Of a stretch of DNA of 64,000 nucleotides, positions 9,112 to 17,615 are shown piece after piece (position 1 is the stretch's first letter; each line of letters begins with the position of its first letter). The notes below the pieces were generated by a model that worked only from the letters and a program-made list of their open reading frames with translations, did no database searches and had not been told where the DNA came from. Position numbers and translations under genes: made by a program. Source of the stretch: Bradyrhizobium septentrionale (GTDB taxonomy: Bacteria > Pseudomonadota > Alphaproteobacteria > Rhizobiales > Xanthobacteraceae); the NCBI RefSeq assembly GCF_011516645.4, contig NZ_CP088285.1, positions 8,946,501-9,010,500 on the forward strand, given 5' to 3'.

Positions 9112-9573
9112 TCAACCTCCCGACTGCGCGGCTTGCTTGATGGCTTCGCGAATGCGGACATAGGTGCCGCAGCGGCAGATGTTGCCCGACATCGCGTCGT
9201 CGATATCCGCATCGGTCGGCTGCGGTTTGGCCGCAAGCAGCGCGGAGGCCGACATGATCTGCCCCGACTGGCAGTAGCCGCATTGCGGCACCTCGTGTGC
9301 AAGCCAGGCGTCCTGGATCTTCTTGCCGGCGGGCGTGGTGCCGACCGCCTCGATGGTCGTGATCTTGGAGTTCCCGACGCTGTCGATCGTCGTGATGCAG
9401 GACCGCACCGCGGCGTCATCGAGATGCACCGTGCAGGCGCCGCACAGCGCCATGCCGCAGCCGAACTTGGTGCCGGTCATGCCGAGCACGTCGCGCAGCA
9501 CCCACAGCAGCGGCGTATCGCCGTCGGCTTCGACCGAATGACTGAGACCATTGATCGTGAGCTGGAAAGGCAT
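9112..9573 (-). CDS. (2Fe-2S)-binding small subunit of a molybdenum hydroxylase (IorA-like)
   Basis: 153-aa electron-transfer subunit. The plant-type [2Fe-2S] motif is [15 protein letters not shown], with a further Cys in AAVRSC. The second, helical cluster domain supplies [10 protein letters not shown] and [16 protein letters not shown]. The ATG at 9573 gives [28 protein letters not shown], the normal family N-terminus; longer in-frame starts add 24 residues that do not look like the family. It is first in a two-gene unit with the large subunit and has no signal peptide, so it is probably carried out with its Tat-tagged partner. Confidence 0.9.
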   Translation of the reverse strand: MPFQLTINGLSHSVEADGDTPLLWVLRDVLGMTGTKFGCGMALCGACTVHLDDAAVRSCITTIDSVGNSKITTIEAVGTTPAGKKIQDAWLAHEVPQCGYCQSGQIMSASALLAAKPQPTDADIDDAMSGNICRCGTYVRIREAIKQAAQSGG

Positions 9574-9609
9574 CGTGACACTCCTGTCCTGGTTCGAGAC
9601 CCGCGCGGA

Positions 9610-9629
9610 CTGCGCCCGTCCGGGCGCAG
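9610..9629. promoter_or_regulatory. Perfect 9-bp inverted repeat in the leader of the molybdenum hydroxylase genes
   Basis: CTGCGCCCG-TC-CGGGCGCAG lies 37-56 bp upstream of the small-subunit start, inside the 183-bp divergent region shared with the LysR gene. A second weaker inverted repeat, GCGCC-N8-GGCGC, lies at 9703-9720 close to the LysR start. Either could be an operator for the LysR protein or, for the first, a leader hairpin. No T-N11-A site was proven. Confidence 0.3.
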
Positions 9630-9756
9630 CCGGCCACATTTCCAAAGCGATCGTACGCCCATTCGCGCTGATTGCTCACTCGTGGTAATAAATACAAATG
9701 CTGCGCCCTATAAGCGGCGCTTTGATCCGCAATGAAATAACCATTGGTTTATAATC

Positions 9757-10638
9757 ATGGACCGATTGACCAGCATGTCCGTGTTCGCCCGCGTCGCCGA
9801 TCTCGGCTCCTTCACCGCGGCCGCCAAGGAGTTGCGGATGTCGCCGACCATGATCGGCAAGCATATCCGGTTTCTCGAGGATCGGCTCTGCTCGCAATTG
9901 ATCAACCGGTCGACGCGGCGGCAGGGCCTTACCGAGCTTGGCCGCAGCTATCTCGATCACTGCAAGCACTTGCTGGAACAGGCCGAGGCCGGCGACGCGC
10001 TGGTCGAGGAGGCCTTGAGCGCGCCGCGCGGCAAACTCCGCATCGCGACCTCGGTCGCCTTCGGATCGTACAGCCTGGCGCCCACGCTCGTCCGCTTCAT
10101 GAAGGCGTACCCGGAAGTGTCGGTCGACCTCGTCCTCAGCGACAAGATGGTCGATCTGCTCGAGGAAGGGCTGGATGCGGCGATCCGGGTCGGCACGCTG
10201 ACCGACTCCACCATGATGTCGCGCTCGCTGTCGCCCTATACCGGCGTGGTTTGCGCCGCGCCGGGCTATCTCGCCGAACACGGCACGCCGACCCATCCGG
10301 CGGATCTCGCCAGCCATGAGTGCCTGCGTTACCCCGGCTGGTCGGACGGGCAGCGATGGACCTTCTTCGGGCCGGAGGGCGAGGTGCATGTCGATGTCGA
10401 GAGCCGCCTGACCATCAACAGCGCATTCGGCATCCGCTATGCGGCGCTCGCCGGCGCAGGCATCGTGCTGATGCGCGACGAGCTGCTTGCCGACGATATC
10501 GCCGCGGGGCGGCTGCAAGCGCTGCTGCCGAACTACACGACGCAAAGCCGCGCGCGCCAGATCCTGTGGCCGAAGAACCGCAAAATGACCCCGAAGCTGC
10601 GGGCGCTGATCGACTTCATCGTGGAGACGTATGGGTGA
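9757..10638 (+). CDS. LysR family transcriptional regulator
   Basis: 293-aa regulator. The N-terminal winged helix-turn-helix covers about residues 1-60 (SFTAAAKELRMSPTMIGKHIRFLEDRL), and the effector-binding domain begins near residue 90 (GKLRIATSVAFGSYSLAPTLVRFMKAYPEV). This variant resembles the LysR subgroup with D-L-V-L-S-D-K-M and AAIRVG motifs. It is divergent from the two molybdenum hydroxylase genes with a 183-bp shared promoter region, so it most likely controls them. The effector is unknown. Confidence 0.92.
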   Translation: MDRLTSMSVFARVADLGSFTAAAKELRMSPTMIGKHIRFLEDRLCSQLINRSTRRQGLTELGRSYLDHCKHLLEQAEAGDALVEEALSAPRGKLRIATSVAFGSYSLAPTLVRFMKAYPEVSVDLVLSDKMVDLLEEGLDAAIRVGTLTDSTMMSRSLSPYTGVVCAAPGYLAEHGTPTHPADLASHECLRYPGWSDGQRWTFFGPEGEVHVDVESRLTINSAFGIRYAALAGAGIVLMRDELLADDIAAGRLQALLPNYTTQSRARQILWPKNRKMTPKLRALIDFIVETYG

Positions 10639-10684
10639 CCGGGTACGGCATGCCGAGTGCGCCCCGCGAAATTCAATCACTGAG

Positions 10685-11165
10685 TTGCCCGACGGCGCAA
10701 GCCCGCTCCACAAAAATATTTCGATTTTTCGGAAGCGAAACTTGGTGTATGGTCCGCTCGTCTCACCTGATCGAGGGGCGCTTCGCGATCGTCACGGGTG
10801 TTGCGGTGAGATGCGGTGGACGCCCAGCGTGCGACTGACGAAGCACGTGAGGCGGACGGTGAAGTCGTGTGGTCCTGACGCCCTAGTGGCCGGTGTCCCC
10901 TTGGAAGACGCAATTGCGTCTTGCGAAGGCGGTGACAAAAAAGCCAAGTCTCGCCGGGGAGAGCGCGAAATAAGCCGTAACCCATCGCGCAGGGAAAGCC
11001 GGGTTGTTTCCGGTTACACCTGTGGTCCTACCCCCGTGCTTTCTACCTTTTGCACGGGGCCCATGGGTGCGATCGGCACCCGGCTTTCCCTGCGCCCTCT
11101 GCAAGAGAGGGCGAAACGAGATGCAAGCCTCGGGCAAATCATGTCGCGAGAGCGCGGATTTATGA
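10685..11165. repeat. Large structured dispersed repeat, probably non-coding
   Basis: About 480 bp between the LysR and peptidase genes with no convincing reading frame. The right half is strongly foldable: a perfect 17-bp inverted repeat CGCAGGGAAAGCCGGGT (10988-11004) pairs with 11078-11094, an inner pair CCCCGTGC (11032-11039) matches 11052-11059, and GCCCTCT (11094-11100) pairs with 11106-11112. The wording of the whole segment matches my memory of a sequence scattered through Bradyrhizobium intergenic regions, often miscalled as short proteins. Boundaries are approximate; the dispersed nature is recalled, not shown here. Confidence 0.55.
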
Positions 11166-11191
11166 TTCACTGGCCGCGCAACAAACTCCGT

Positions 11192-11313
11192 GTCGTCCCG
11201 GCGCAGGCCGGGACCCATAACCACCGAAGGTGATTGTTGCACGACGCCGGGGCCACAGCTTTCCTCACTAACCTAATCCTGTGGTTATGGGTCCCGGCCT
11301 TCGCCGGGACGAC
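11192..11313. repeat. Inverted pair of REP-like palindromes
   Basis: Two 33-bp arms (11192-11224 and 11281-11313) are near-perfect reverse complements, separated by 56 bp. Each arm holds its own smaller palindrome around GTCCCGGC-GCCGGGAC. The pair could fold into a long cruciform or hairpin. It lies just downstream of the S10 peptidase stop (minus strand) and may work as a terminator. Confidence 0.75.
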
Positions 11314-11356
11314 GACAACATTTGCGGCGGGCGGCGCAATCCACGCCTCCTTCACC

Positions 11357-12931
11357 TCACCTCATCAGCGCCTCGGCCTCCTTGCGGAACGCCTGGCGGG
11401 AGCCGTCGCGGGAGTAGAACATGTGGCCGCCGGGATAGACCACGAGCCTGGTGCGGCTCGGGCCGGCAAAAGCCGGCAGCTGGTCGAGGATGATCTTCGA
11501 GGCGAAGTATGGCGTGGCGAGATCGAACAGGCCGTGGCCGATCAGGAGCTTCAGCTTCGGGTCGAGCGCCAGCATCTGGCGCAGCTGCGTCACCGACTCC
11601 GCCGGGCTGATGCCGTGACCGAACTCCCAGGCCTTGTTCACGCTCTCGCTGAGCAGATGATAGGAGCCGTCCGGCCGCCAGTTCAGCTTGCGCGTGGTGA
11701 GGTCGACGGCGGCGCTGGTCAAGGGCGCCATCAAGGGATCGCCGGACGGATCGTTGAAATGGAAGTAGCTGGAATCCGGATAGGGATCGAAGCCCTCGAC
11801 CGAGGCGTCGTAGCGGCCGGTCACCTTGCCGTTCTTGCGATCGAACTCGCGGCGGAATTCGCCGATGTCGAAACGGCCGGCCAGCCTGCGGCTCACCGCC
11901 TGATCAATGCCGGTCAGGCTCGCGACCCTGTCGGCGAGCCGCGTGGTCGCCTCGGCATCGGCCTGGCCCTTGACGAGGTCGAGCAGGAAATCGCTCTGCG
12001 CATAGCGCTCGACATCGGCAAGATCCTCGCGCGTCACCGGCCCCTTGGCCTGCCGCGCGACCGCCGTCATGGTCGGCAGGCTCGCGACATATTGCAGGAG
12101 GCTGGAGCCGGTATATTCGCGGAAATCGAGCACCGGCGAGATCAGGATCAGGCCGCGCGGGCCGACGCCCTGCTGCATTTGCAGGTTGCGCACCACCTTG
12201 GGCCCGCGAATGCCGCCATAGCTTTCGCCGACGACATATTTCGGCGAGGTCAGCCGGTCGTATTTCTCCAGCCAGCGGCGGATCACCAGCGCGACCGAAT
12301 TGGCGTCGCCATCGACCGTGAAGAAGCGCTTGCGCGCATCCTCGGACGTGGTGACGAAGCGGCTGTAGCCGGTGCCGACCGGATCGATGAAGACGAGATC
12401 GGTGAAATCGAGCCAGGTGTCGACATTCGACTGCAGCTCGGGCGAGGCCGAGGACACCGCGCCGTCGCCATCGAACGGCAGCCGCCACGGCCCGACATTG
12501 CCGAATTGCAGCCAGGCCGACGCCGAGCCCGGACCGCCATTGAACAGGAAGGTCACCGGACGGTTCGCCTTCTCGCCGCCGTCGAGCTGGTAGGAGGTGT
12601 AGGCGATGTCGGCGAGCGGCTCGCCCTTGTCGTCGAACACGCGGATCGAGCCCGCGGTCGCGCTGAAGGCGAGCGTGCGGCCGGGCAGCGCGACGGATTG
12701 CTTTGTGGTGGAGTCCGGCGGCAGGCGATGCTGCTCGGCGGCGGGCGTGCTGGCCGCGGCGTTGGCGCCGGAGCCGGCCTCGCCGCGTCCTCCTCGTCCC
12801 TTCTGGCCGCTGGGAGCCTGCGCGCTCGGCGACGGCGAAGGCTGCGGGGTCTCGTCATCGCCCCGCGCCGCGGTCGCAAGACAGGCCACCAACAGCGCCG
12901 CAGCACACCGTGTCGCAAAACTGTTAGCCAT
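11357..12931 (-). CDS. S10 family serine carboxypeptidase-like peptidase, exported
   Basis: 524-aa protein of the alpha/beta-hydrolase S10 peptidase family. The ATG at 12931 has GGGAG at 8-bp spacing; the in-frame GTG at 12940 sits too close to it. The first ~25 residues are a signal peptide (AAALLVACLATAARG), followed by a Pro/Ser/Gly-rich linker to about residue 70. Landmarks are FLFNGGPGSASAW (oxyanion region), VFIDPVGTGYS, the nucleophile in VVGESYGGIRGPKV, LLIGHGLFDLATPY near the catalytic Asp, and the His in VVYPGGHMFYSR. It probably trims peptides in the periplasm. Monocistronic as far as seen. Confidence 0.9.
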   Translation of the reverse strand: MANSFATRCAAALLVACLATAARGDDETPQPSPSPSAQAPSGQKGRGGRGEAGSGANAAASTPAAEQHRLPPDSTTKQSVALPGRTLAFSATAGSIRVFDDKGEPLADIAYTSYQLDGGEKANRPVTFLFNGGPGSASAWLQFGNVGPWRLPFDGDGAVSSASPELQSNVDTWLDFTDLVFIDPVGTGYSRFVTTSEDARKRFFTVDGDANSVALVIRRWLEKYDRLTSPKYVVGESYGGIRGPKVVRNLQMQQGVGPRGLILISPVLDFREYTGSSLLQYVASLPTMTAVARQAKGPVTREDLADVERYAQSDFLLDLVKGQADAEATTRLADRVASLTGIDQAVSRRLAGRFDIGEFRREFDRKNGKVTGRYDASVEGFDPYPDSSYFHFNDPSGDPLMAPLTSAAVDLTTRKLNWRPDGSYHLLSESVNKAWEFGHGISPAESVTQLRQMLALDPKLKLLIGHGLFDLATPYFASKIILDQLPAFAGPSRTRLVVYPGGHMFYSRDGSRQAFRKEAEALMR

Positions 12932-13093
12932 GTCGTTCACTCCCTGGGCCCATGTTTACGCAATCCAGCGGCAAACTGCGCTAGTTTGGCGGCACCGGTA
13001 AGCCACGCGGTCCGTTTTCGGACCATCTCGACAAGGCCGCCGGGGATGTATAGACGAGCGCGGCGTATTCCGTGCCAAACGAGTTCGTGAGCG

Positions 13094-13873
13094 ATGGCCA
13101 GCCCCAAGCGGTATGACAAGATCGCCTTCGTCGCCAGCGCGAGTGCGGAAGCGCAGTCGGCGCTCGGTGAGCTTGCCGCGATGTACGGCAACCATCCACC
13201 CACTGACGCCGACGTCGTGGTTGCGCTCGGCGGCGACGGATTGATGCTGCAGACGCTGCACGCCAACATGCGCAGCGGCAAGCCGATCTACGGCATGCAC
13301 CGCGGCACCGTCGGCTTCCTGATGAACGAATACTCGACGCATGATCTGCGCACGCGGCTTGCGGCCTCGCGGGAGTCGCTGATCAATCCGCTGTTGATGC
13401 GCGCGACCGACATCCACGGCGCCGTGCATCTGCATCACGCCATCAACGAGGTCGCGCTGTTCCGGCAGACCTACCAGGTCGCCAAGCTGCGCATCCTGAT
13501 CGACGAGCATGAGAGGATGCCCGAGCTGATGGCCGACGGCATTTTGGTGGCGACGCCGGCCGGATCGACCGCCTACAACCTCTCCGCCCAGGGTCCGATC
13601 CTGCCGATCAACGCGGCGCTGTTGGCGCTGACCCCGATTAGCGCGTTCCGGCCGCGGCGCTGGCGCGGCGCGCTGTTGCCGAATTCCGCCTTCGTCGTGA
13701 TCGAGGTGATCGAGGGCGAGAAGCGCCCGGTCGCCGCGGTCGCCGACCATGACGAGGTCCGCGACGTCCGCCGGGTCGAGGTCTTGTCCGACAAGACGAT
13801 CGCGATGCGGATGCTGTTCGACCCCGGCCACTCGCTGGAAGAGCGCATCCTGCGCGAGCAGTTCGGCTACTGA
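13094..13873 (+). CDS. nadK: NAD kinase
   Basis: 259-aa cytoplasmic enzyme that phosphorylates NAD to NADP with ATP. The diagnostic GGDG motif is at residues 46-49 ([15 protein letters not shown]). The NE motif appears in [11 protein letters not shown], and [23 protein letters not shown] is the conserved GS-rich region. Length is normal for the short alphaproteobacterial form. The start at 13094 gives [15 protein letters not shown], the expected N-terminus, though the ribosome-binding site is weak. The next gene, a response regulator, starts 116 bp downstream. Confidence 0.95.
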   Translation: MASPKRYDKIAFVASASAEAQSALGELAAMYGNHPPTDADVVVALGGDGLMLQTLHANMRSGKPIYGMHRGTVGFLMNEYSTHDLRTRLAASRESLINPLLMRATDIHGAVHLHHAINEVALFRQTYQVAKLRILIDEHERMPELMADGILVATPAGSTAYNLSAQGPILPINAALLALTPISAFRPRRWRGALLPNSAFVVIEVIEGEKRPVAAVADHDEVRDVRRVEVLSDKTIAMRMLFDPGHSLEERILREQFGY

Positions 13874-13989
13874 GAACGGCGGCTTGCCCCTTGCTCCCCT
13901 GCCCGGCAACCAATCATTAACCCCGGGCAGGATATGGTTAACGTCGGGTAATACCGCGTTGGCCCGGTATGCCCTTTCGGGACCGGACC

Positions 13990-14535
13990 ATGTATCGCAT
14001 CGATTTCAACAAGCTGCGATTTTTGATTTGCGATGACAATCCGCACATGCGCCGCATCCTGCGGACGCTGTTGCATTCGTTCGGCGCGCGCGAGGTCTAT
14101 GAGGCCGAGGACGGCGCCACCGCGCTCGAGATGTACACCCATTACGTGCCCGACATCGTCATCACCGACTGGTCGATGCCGATCTTCGACGGGCTCGAGC
14201 TCGCGCAGATGATCCGGCAGCCGGAATCCAAGGGCAATCCCTACGCGCCGATCATCATGCTGACCGGGCATTCCGAGAAGCGCCGTGTCACGGTGGCGCG
14301 CGATGCCGGCGTCACCGAATTCCTGGCCAAGCCGATCTCGGCCAAGGGCCTCTACCAGCGCATCATGAACGTGGTCGCCAACCCGCGCCCGTTCATCAAG
14401 ACCAAGACCTATTTCGGCCCCGACCGCCGCCGCAACACCACCAACACCTATATCGGCCCCGAGCGCCGCGGCAGCGGCGAAGTGGAAGTGTTGCAACAGC
14501 CGTCGCTGCTCGAAAAGGCGCGCTCGACCATCTAG
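13990..14535 (+). CDS. Single-domain response regulator with C-terminal extension
   Basis: 181-aa CheY-like receiver. The acidic pair is D15/D16, the phosphorylated aspartate D60 (VITDWSMP), the switch Thr is in IIMLTGHSE and the Lys in FLAKPIS. The ~50-residue tail after the receiver carries two similar stretches, YFGPDRRRN and YIGPERRGS, instead of a DNA-binding domain. The ATG at 13990 is preferred over 13969 because MYRIDFNKLRFLICDDNP is the natural receiver start. The next gene, an Hpt protein 9 bp downstream, is its likely phosphorelay partner. Confidence 0.88.
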   Translation: MYRIDFNKLRFLICDDNPHMRRILRTLLHSFGAREVYEAEDGATALEMYTHYVPDIVITDWSMPIFDGLELAQMIRQPESKGNPYAPIIMLTGHSEKRRVTVARDAGVTEFLAKPISAKGLYQRIMNVVANPRPFIKTKTYFGPDRRRNTTNTYIGPERRGSGEVEVLQQPSLLEKARSTI

Positions 14536-14544
14536 GACACCATC

Positions 14545-15123
14545 ATGGCGAAAGACAAACCCGGGACGATCGAGGTCAAGAGTTTCGGCACGCACCATGT
14601 CATCACGCAGCCGAACCCGCTGCGCAACATGCTGCTGCGCGTCCCCGAGAGCGATCTCGACGATCCGGTCGGACGCGCCGAAAAGGCGCTCGCCGGGCTG
14701 TCGGGCGAGTTCAAGGAATGGATGACGATTGAGGCCGACCGCCTCTCCGCCGCGCACGCCGCGGTGCAGCGCGAGGGCTTCAACAAGAAGACCCGCGAAG
14801 AGCTTTTCCGGGCCGCCCACGACATCAAGGGCGATGCCGCAACATTCGGTTATCCGTCGGCGGCCGTAGCCGCCGAGAGCCTGTGCCGCATCATCGAGCA
14901 CGCGCCCGACCTTAGCGCAGTGCCGCCGCAGCTGATTTCCCACCACATCAACGCGGTGCAGGCGATCGTGCGCGAGCGCACCAAGCTCGACACCGCTGTT
15001 GTCGCCGGCGTGCTGAGCAAGCAGCTCCGCGGCATCACCGATGAATTCCTGACCCACGCCAACCGCGACAGGCCCGAGCATCTCGAGGCGATCCTCGCGC
15101 CGAGCATCGCACCGAGCGAATAG
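14545..15123 (+). CDS. Hpt domain phosphotransfer protein
   Basis: 192-aa cytoplasmic protein with a histidine phosphotransfer domain at about residues 85-170. The phosphorylated His is H92 in AAHDIKGDAATFG, the standard Hpt signature. The N-terminal ~50 residues are not conserved in Hpt proteins. AGGA precedes the ATG. It is 9 bp after the receiver gene, so the two form a receiver/Hpt module that still needs an upstream histidine kinase encoded elsewhere. The output is unknown; nearby DUF2336 and transglycosylase genes suggest envelope or motility control, which is inference. Confidence 0.88.
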   Translation: MAKDKPGTIEVKSFGTHHVITQPNPLRNMLLRVPESDLDDPVGRAEKALAGLSGEFKEWMTIEADRLSAAHAAVQREGFNKKTREELFRAAHDIKGDAATFGYPSAAVAAESLCRIIEHAPDLSAVPPQLISHHINAVQAIVRERTKLDTAVVAGVLSKQLRGITDEFLTHANRDRPEHLEAILAPSIAPSE

Positions 15124-15180
15124 CCGCGCGGCCGGCGGCCGCGGCAGCCCTCAGCTATCCATGCATAGAAGAAAAGCTGC

Positions 15181-16359
15181 CTAGGCCGCGACGAGATCGT
15201 CGCAAGGCAGCACCGCGATCCCGTCTTCCGCGGCGAGCTCCTCGCAGAACATCCGCGCATCCTCGCGCGCCGATTCCGTCGCAAAGCGGCGCAGCAGGAT
15301 CAAGAGCGGCTCGGCCGCCGAATGGTCGGTCTCGCAATGGGTCAGCACGCGCTCGACCATACGGCGATGCAGGCGCGCTGCGCCGTCGCCGCTGTCGACA
15401 TAGCCGACCTCGTGGCTGGCCTCGAGCGCGACGCGGAACGCGACATAGGTGGATTCCGGCAGCCCCGCGCGCCGCAGCAGCGCCTGCAGGCCGTTGCCGC
15501 CGCGGTCGTTCAACAGCGCGGAGACGCGGCCATAGGGCAGTCCGGACAGTTCGGCAAGCGCAGCCGCGAACAGATCGAGATTGCCCGACAGCAGCGCGCG
15601 CAGGATCAGGCCTGCGGTCAGTTGCCCGGTGGCGCGCAGATGCGTGATCAGGCCATGCATGTCGTCGCCGAAAGCGCGCGCGGCGATATTCACCGTCGAG
15701 CGCTCGCGCGCCTCACCGGCGATGCGGTCGGCCCGGTCGGCGCCGAGCCAGTTTCGCGCGACCACGAATTGCGCCAGCGTGTCGGAGAGCTTTGCGACCA
15801 GCGCCAGCCGCGTCGCGGACGGCAGGTCTTCGAGCTGCAGCATCGATTCCCGGATGGCCGCGAGATGGCCGTGGCGCTCGACGATGCGGTCCCAAGAGAA
15901 CGGCGCGAGGCCCGCATACGGGTTCTCGATCAGCTCCAGCGCGGCTGCCGCCGAGCCGACCTCGGCGATCGCGGCGGCGACGGAGGCCGGCAGGTTGATG
16001 CGGCGCGCAATCGCGCACTGCATCTCGTCGGAGCCGGTCGCGACGAGGTCGACCAGGTCGGCATCGATCAGAAGCGGTGAATGTTCCAGCACCGGCAGCG
16101 CGATCGCCGGCTGGTCGGCCGACAGCGCCTGCACGATCGCTGCCGGCGCCCCCGCGCTGTGGGCAAACACCTCGGCCATCGCCTGGCGCACCAGCGGCGA
16201 CGGGTCGTCGAGCAGCATCAGCAGCGCGCCTTCGGCTGCGATGCGATCCTCCTCGGCGAGATCCGAAATGAGCCAGGCCCGGGCCAACGCCCGCGTCGCC
16301 TCTGCCCGCTCGCCTGCCGGAGCGGTCCTAATCCAACTAATGAACTGCCGAACGATCAT
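15181..16359 (-). CDS. DUF2336 domain-containing protein
   Basis: 392-aa, mostly helical, soluble protein of the alphaproteobacterial DUF2336 family. HEAT-like Ala/Leu-rich repeats run through the sequence (LLDDPSPLVRQAMAEVFAHS; LPVLEHSPLLIDADLVDLV). AAGGA precedes the ATG. No catalytic motif is visible. It is convergent with the Hpt gene, 57 bp apart. DUF2336 proteins often lie near signalling and flagellar genes, but the biochemical role is not known. Its upstream region has an imperfect CtrA-type site. Confidence 0.85.
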   Translation of the reverse strand: MIVRQFISWIRTAPAGERAEATRALARAWLISDLAEEDRIAAEGALLMLLDDPSPLVRQAMAEVFAHSAGAPAAIVQALSADQPAIALPVLEHSPLLIDADLVDLVATGSDEMQCAIARRINLPASVAAAIAEVGSAAAALELIENPYAGLAPFSWDRIVERHGHLAAIRESMLQLEDLPSATRLALVAKLSDTLAQFVVARNWLGADRADRIAGEARERSTVNIAARAFGDDMHGLITHLRATGQLTAGLILRALLSGNLDLFAAALAELSGLPYGRVSALLNDRGGNGLQALLRRAGLPESTYVAFRVALEASHEVGYVDSGDGAARLHRRMVERVLTHCETDHSAAEPLLILLRRFATESAREDARMFCEELAAEDGIAVLPCDDLVAA

Positions 16360-16432
16360 GGTCCTTCCGGCTTACGCAACGAAACGGCGTCGACTTACGA
16401 CGCCAACTACAAGGAAAAATAAACCATGACGC

Positions 16433-16447
16433 TTAACAAAGGGTTCA
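16433..16447. promoter_or_regulatory. Imperfect CtrA-type site upstream of the DUF2336 gene
   Basis: TTAA-N7-TTCA (one mismatch to TTAA-N7-TTAA), 74-88 bp upstream of the minus-strand DUF2336 start. Weak on its own; noted because a perfect site lies upstream of the next minus-strand gene. Confidence 0.3.
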
Positions 16448-16522
16448 CCATAAACGTTTGGGATTATTGACGTTTCGTTAAGACGGCAACGGCGCGCAGG
16501 CTTCGCGCGCAGCAAGGCGGCG

Positions 16523-17527
16523 CTAGCCGCTGCTATAGGTGCCGTTGGGATCGCTGAACAGATCAAGCCGCCCGGGCGCGCGGACCTTTGGCGTCGCCGA
16601 GCTGGTCAGCGCGGAGGAACTGCCCCACAGCTCCTGCACCGCCGGCGAGATCGGCTGTGAGCGGTCGCCGCCCTGGTAGAGCGAGCGGAACGCTGGCGCC
16701 GGCTGCGCGGATGCGACGGTCGAGGTCGCGTTGACCGCCGTGGTCGAACGGGCGTCCGGGAAGGTCGAGAGATAGGACGCGGTGTCCATGGTCAGCGCTG
16801 GTGTCGGCGCCGCGCTTGCGATCGCGTAAGGGCTCATGGTGTCGCCGCCCGCCGCGGCAAACGCGGTGCGCGTATCCGCCGCATTCGCGGCCGCGGCATA
16901 GCGCGTGGTCAATACCGAATAAACCTGCGAGACGCTGCGCGCGCTGCCCGACTTGTCGTAGAAGATCGACTGGTTCGCCGCCGCCGCCTTTGGAAACATC
17001 GCAGCTGCGCTGGCGCTCGGACTATCCTCTGCACTCGAGATCAGCTTGCCGGCGCCGCCCACGCCCATGAAGTGGGCCATGTAGAGTTCGGCGTCGGTCG
17101 GGCGACGGCCGAGCTTGCCGGTGAGCTTGAAGCTGTTGGATTGCGTCAGCACAGCCGCCATCGACGACGTCGCATCGGGATCGTCGCGCAGCTTCATGAT
17201 CGCATTGCGAGCGGTGGGATCGCCGACCGAATAGCTGCCGTCGGAATTCTTGGTGATGGCGTCGGCATACTGGCCATAGCCGAGCTGGCTTCCGGCCTCC
17301 TTGACGGTGCCGAGCCAGGTCTGGTCGATGAATTGATAAAGCCCATGCGCCGACGAGGTGGTGGCGCCGGCCCGCGGATTGAAGTTGGATTCCATCTTCG
17401 CGGTCGTGAGCAGATATTCGAAGCTCGTGCCGGTAGTCGCGGCCGCCTGCTTGATCGAGCTTGCAACTTTCAGGCGCGAGGAATCGACACCTGCCGCAGC
17501 CGTGGCATTGTAGAGGTCGACCGCCAT
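16523..17527 (-). CDS. Transglycosylase SLT domain-containing protein
   Basis: 334-aa protein with a lysozyme-like lytic transglycosylase domain at about residues 25-150. The catalytic Glu is probably in TTAKMESNFNPRAGATTSSAHGLYQFIDQTWL, a form related to flagellar-type SLT proteins. The rest is Ala/Ser/Thr-rich and low complexity. The start at 17527 (MAVDLYNATAAAG) is chosen; an ATG at 17566 adds 13 residues that look non-conserved. No classical signal peptide is visible. A perfect CtrA-type box lies just upstream, suggesting cell-cycle or motility control. Confidence 0.82.
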   Translation of the reverse strand: MAVDLYNATAAAGVDSSRLKVASSIKQAAATTGTSFEYLLTTAKMESNFNPRAGATTSSAHGLYQFIDQTWLGTVKEAGSQLGYGQYADAITKNSDGSYSVGDPTARNAIMKLRDDPDATSSMAAVLTQSNSFKLTGKLGRRPTDAELYMAHFMGVGGAGKLISSAEDSPSASAAAMFPKAAAANQSIFYDKSGSARSVSQVYSVLTTRYAAAANAADTRTAFAAAGGDTMSPYAIASAAPTPALTMDTASYLSTFPDARSTTAVNATSTVASAQPAPAFRSLYQGGDRSQPISPAVQELWGSSSALTSSATPKVRAPGRLDLFSDPNGTYSSG

Positions 17528-17592
17528 CGATCCGGTGCCTTGCGGGCGCCGGCAATCGGCACCCATGTCATGTCAACCTGCCGTAATTATGG

Positions 17593-17607
17593 TTAACGGC
17601 ACGTTAA
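17593..17607. promoter_or_regulatory. Perfect CtrA-type box
   Basis: TTAACGGCACGTTAA matches the TTAA-N7-TTAA consensus for CtrA. It lies 66-80 bp upstream of the chosen transglycosylase start on the minus strand and just past the cytochrome pseudogene. Binding is inferred from the consensus only. Confidence 0.55.
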
Positions 17608-17615
17608 CATCCCGC

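Noticed and set aside
11234..13090. A 618-aa frame on the plus strand
   Set aside because: It lies antisense to the S10 peptidase, whose active-site motifs are clear.
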